Assembly: GCF_024105635.1 (NCBI RefSeq)
Contig: NZ_WYDQ01000001.1
Coordinates: 2,356,001-2,420,000 of the forward strand
Reading direction: 5' to 3'
Origin: Oceanicola sp. 502str15
GTDB taxonomy: Bacteria; Pseudomonadota; Alphaproteobacteria; Rhodobacterales; Rhodobacteraceae
DNA: 64,000 nucleotides
The position numbers and the translations under genes were made by a program. Numbering within the stretch: the first letter of the stretch is position 1; every line of letters starts with the position of its first letter. Positions 62,398 through 64,000 of this stretch are shown piece by piece. The notes below the pieces were generated by a model. The model was not told the origin of the DNA. It did no database searches and worked only from the letters and a program-made list of their open reading frames with translations.

Positions 62398-63855
62398 ATG
62401 ACTTACCCTACCCAGCCCGAAGCCAGCCACTACGTGAACGGCGCCTATCTCGAAGACGCCGCCGGCGAGGTGATCGAGGTGATCTACCCGGCCACCGGCG
62501 AGGTCATCGCCCGGGTCCATGCTGCCACCCCTGCCGTCGTCGACGCCGCACTGGAGGCTGCCACCAAGGCGCAGAAAATCTGGGCTGCCATGACGGGGCG
62601 CGAGCGGGGCCGCGTGCTCACCGACGCCGCTCGGCTGATGCGTGAGCGCAACCGCGACCTCTCGGTGCTGGAGACCTATGACACCGGCAAGCCGCTTCAG
62701 GAAACCCTGGTTGCAGATGCCACCTCCGGCGCCGATGCGCTGGAGTACTTCGGCGGGCTGGCCGGCTCGCTCACCGGCGAGCACATCCAGCTCGGCGAAG
62801 ACTGGGTCTATACCGTGCGCGAGCCGCTCGGCGTCTGCGTTGGCATCGGAGCGTGGAACTACCCCACGCAGATAGCCTGCTGGAAGGGCGCTCCGGCCCT
62901 AGCCTGCGGCAACGCGATGGTCTTCAAACCGTCCGAAACCACCCCGCTCTGCGCCCTCAAGGTCGCCGAGATCCTTACTGAAGCCGGAGCGCCCGCCGGC
63001 CTCTTCAACGTGGTGCAGGGCATGGGCGAGGTCGGCTCCCGGCTCGTCACCCATCCTGCCGTGGCCAAGGTGTCGCTTACCGGCTCGGTGCCCACCGGCC
63101 GCAAGGTCTATGCCGCGGCGGCGGGGGAGATGAAGCATGTGACCATGGAGCTTGGCGGTAAATCCCCCCTGGTGATCTTTGACGATGCCGACCTCGAAAA
63201 CGCCGTGAGCGCCGCGATCAACGGCAACTTCTATTCTTCCGGGCAGGTCTGCTCCAACGGCACCCGCGTCTTCGTGCAGCGCGGGATCAAGGGCCCGTTC
63301 CTTTCGCGCCTCGCTGAGCGCCTGAAGGGCGCGGTGATCGGCGATCCTATGGACGAGGCCACCAGCTTCGGCCCCATGGTCAGCGCCCGTCAGATGGAGA
63401 TCGTCGAGGGCTATATCGCCAAGGGCAGCGAAGAGGGAGCACGGCTCATCGCCGGAGGCAAACGCCTCGACCGCGACGGCTTCTTCCTCGCCCCCACCGT
63501 CTTTGCCGATGTCACCGACGAAATGACCATCGCGTGCGAAGAGATCTTCGGCCCGGTCATGGCCGTGCTCGACTTCAAGAGCGAGGCCGAAGTCATCACC
63601 CGCGCCAATGCCACCGCCTTCGGTCTCTCGGCTGGCGTCTTCACCCGCGACATCTCCCGCGCCCACCGCGTCATAGGCCAGCTCAAGGCCGGGAGCTGCT
63701 TCATAAACTCCTACAACGATGCGCCGGTCGAGGCCCCCTTCGGCGGGGTGAAGGCCTCGGGCGTGGGGCGCGAAAACTCGAAGGCCGCGATCGAGCATTA
63801 TTCGCAGCTCAAATCCGTCTATGTCCGCATGGGCGATGTCGAGGCCGCCTTCTGA
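62398..63855 (+). CDS. betB: Betaine aldehyde dehydrogenase
   Basis: This 485-aa NAD(P)-dependent enzyme makes glycine betaine from betaine aldehyde. The catalytic Glu251 is in MELGGKSPL and Cys285 in [14 protein letters not shown]. The cofactor block [30 protein letters not shown] is typical of BetB. It begins 7 bases after betC and its stop shares bases with the betA start (TGATG), so the operon is betI-betC-betB-betA. Confidence 0.96.
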   Translation: MTYPTQPEASHYVNGAYLEDAAGEVIEVIYPATGEVIARVHAATPAVVDAALEAATKAQKIWAAMTGRERGRVLTDAARLMRERNRDLSVLETYDTGKPLQETLVADATSGADALEYFGGLAGSLTGEHIQLGEDWVYTVREPLGVCVGIGAWNYPTQIACWKGAPALACGNAMVFKPSETTPLCALKVAEILTEAGAPAGLFNVVQGMGEVGSRLVTHPAVAKVSLTGSVPTGRKVYAAAAGEMKHVTMELGGKSPLVIFDDADLENAVSAAINGNFYSSGQVCSNGTRVFVQRGIKGPFLSRLAERLKGAVIGDPMDEATSFGPMVSARQMEIVEGYIAKGSEEGARLIAGGKRLDRDGFFLAPTVFADVTDEMTIACEEIFGPVMAVLDFKSEAEVITRANATAFGLSAGVFTRDISRAHRVIGQLKAGSCFINSYNDAPVEAPFGGVKASGVGRENSKAAIEHYSQLKSVYVRMGDVEAAF

Positions 63856-64000
63856 TGCAGGCCGAATATGTCATCGTCGGCGCAGGCAGCGCCGGGTGCG
63901 CCATGGCGGCGCGGCTCTCCGAGGCGGGCCGCCGGGTGCTGGTGATCGAGCATGGCGGCTCCGATTGGGGCCCCTTCATCAACATGCCCGGTGCCCTGAG
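63855..64000 (+). CDS. betA: Choline dehydrogenase, 5' part only
   Basis: The frame starts [27 protein letters not shown] and is cut by the window edge after 48 codons. The dinucleotide-binding GxGxxG motif (GAGSAG) near the N-terminus with a following EHGG is that of GMC flavoprotein oxidoreductases; the operon place identifies it as BetA, which oxidises choline to betaine aldehyde at the membrane. Confidence 0.9.
   Translation, partial: MQAEYVIVGAGSAGCAMAARLSEAGRRVLVIEHGGSDWGPFINMPGAL

Noticed and set aside
1..64000. CRISPR arrays, rRNA genes or insertion sequences with terminal repeats
   Set aside because: No regularly spaced repeats, rRNA sequence or transposase with inverted ends was seen by eye. 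A repeat finder was not run.

Overview
The window looks like a high-GC alphaproteobacterium of the Rhodobacterales (Roseobacter type). The evidence is the betI-betC-betB-betA choline operon next to choXWV, a GAAC-N7-GAAC (alphaproteobacterial) LexA box, GGAAC-N16-CGTT promoters of the EcfG type, and consistently GC-rich codon use in the core genes. No species is claimed.

Layout. (1) 1-5762: the 3' part of a type VI secretion cargo cluster: vgrG (cut by the window edge), an ankyrin-like membrane protein, a GHSLG lipase, a DUF2169 adaptor and a DUF4150 PAAR-like tip. (2) 6020-43915: a genomic island of about 38 kb in the 3' end of tRNA-Ser(GCU). It is bounded by 14-bp direct repeats, with a nearly identical 22-bp GTGGGGC-type double repeat just inside each end. 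Mobility genes sit at both ends: a P4-type integrase at the left; an AlpA-like factor plus an unusual zinc-ribbon tyrosine recombinase, and decayed gene fragments, at the right. (3) 44041-53307: ordinary chromosome: intradiol dioxygenase, ureohydrolase, lipoprotein, YchF, a VOC protein, a LexA-controlled radical-SAM/UdgX DNA repair pair, an aminotransferase and a hypothetical protein. (4) 53410-57230: a CheB/CheR/PAS hybrid and RpiB. (5) 57303-64000: choline uptake (choXWV) and choline sulfate to glycine betaine conversion (betICB and the start of betA).

The island cargo reads as a stress-survival package. It holds a PQQ dehydrogenase joined to a caa3-type oxidase with its own assembly factor and tri-heme cytochrome c; YetF and a Crp-type regulator; an eight-gene, translationally coupled operon of glycosyltransferases, acyl-CoA-dehydrogenase-like protein, PIG-L deacetylase and methyltransferase with a large catalase in its middle; a set of envelope proteins (22-aa peptide, DUF883-like, holin-like, DUF3618, YihY); Ku and LigD for end joining; and a PaoABC-type molybdenum aldehyde oxidoreductase. 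Each of the six main cargo transcription units is preceded by an exact or near match to the promoter of the alphaproteobacterial general stress sigma factor EcfG. The best candidate for a little-described system is this EcfG-wired island, especially the catalase/glycan operon.

Limits: all names come from reading motifs and family resemblance; no database search, alignment or folding was run. Promoter and operator calls are pattern matches.
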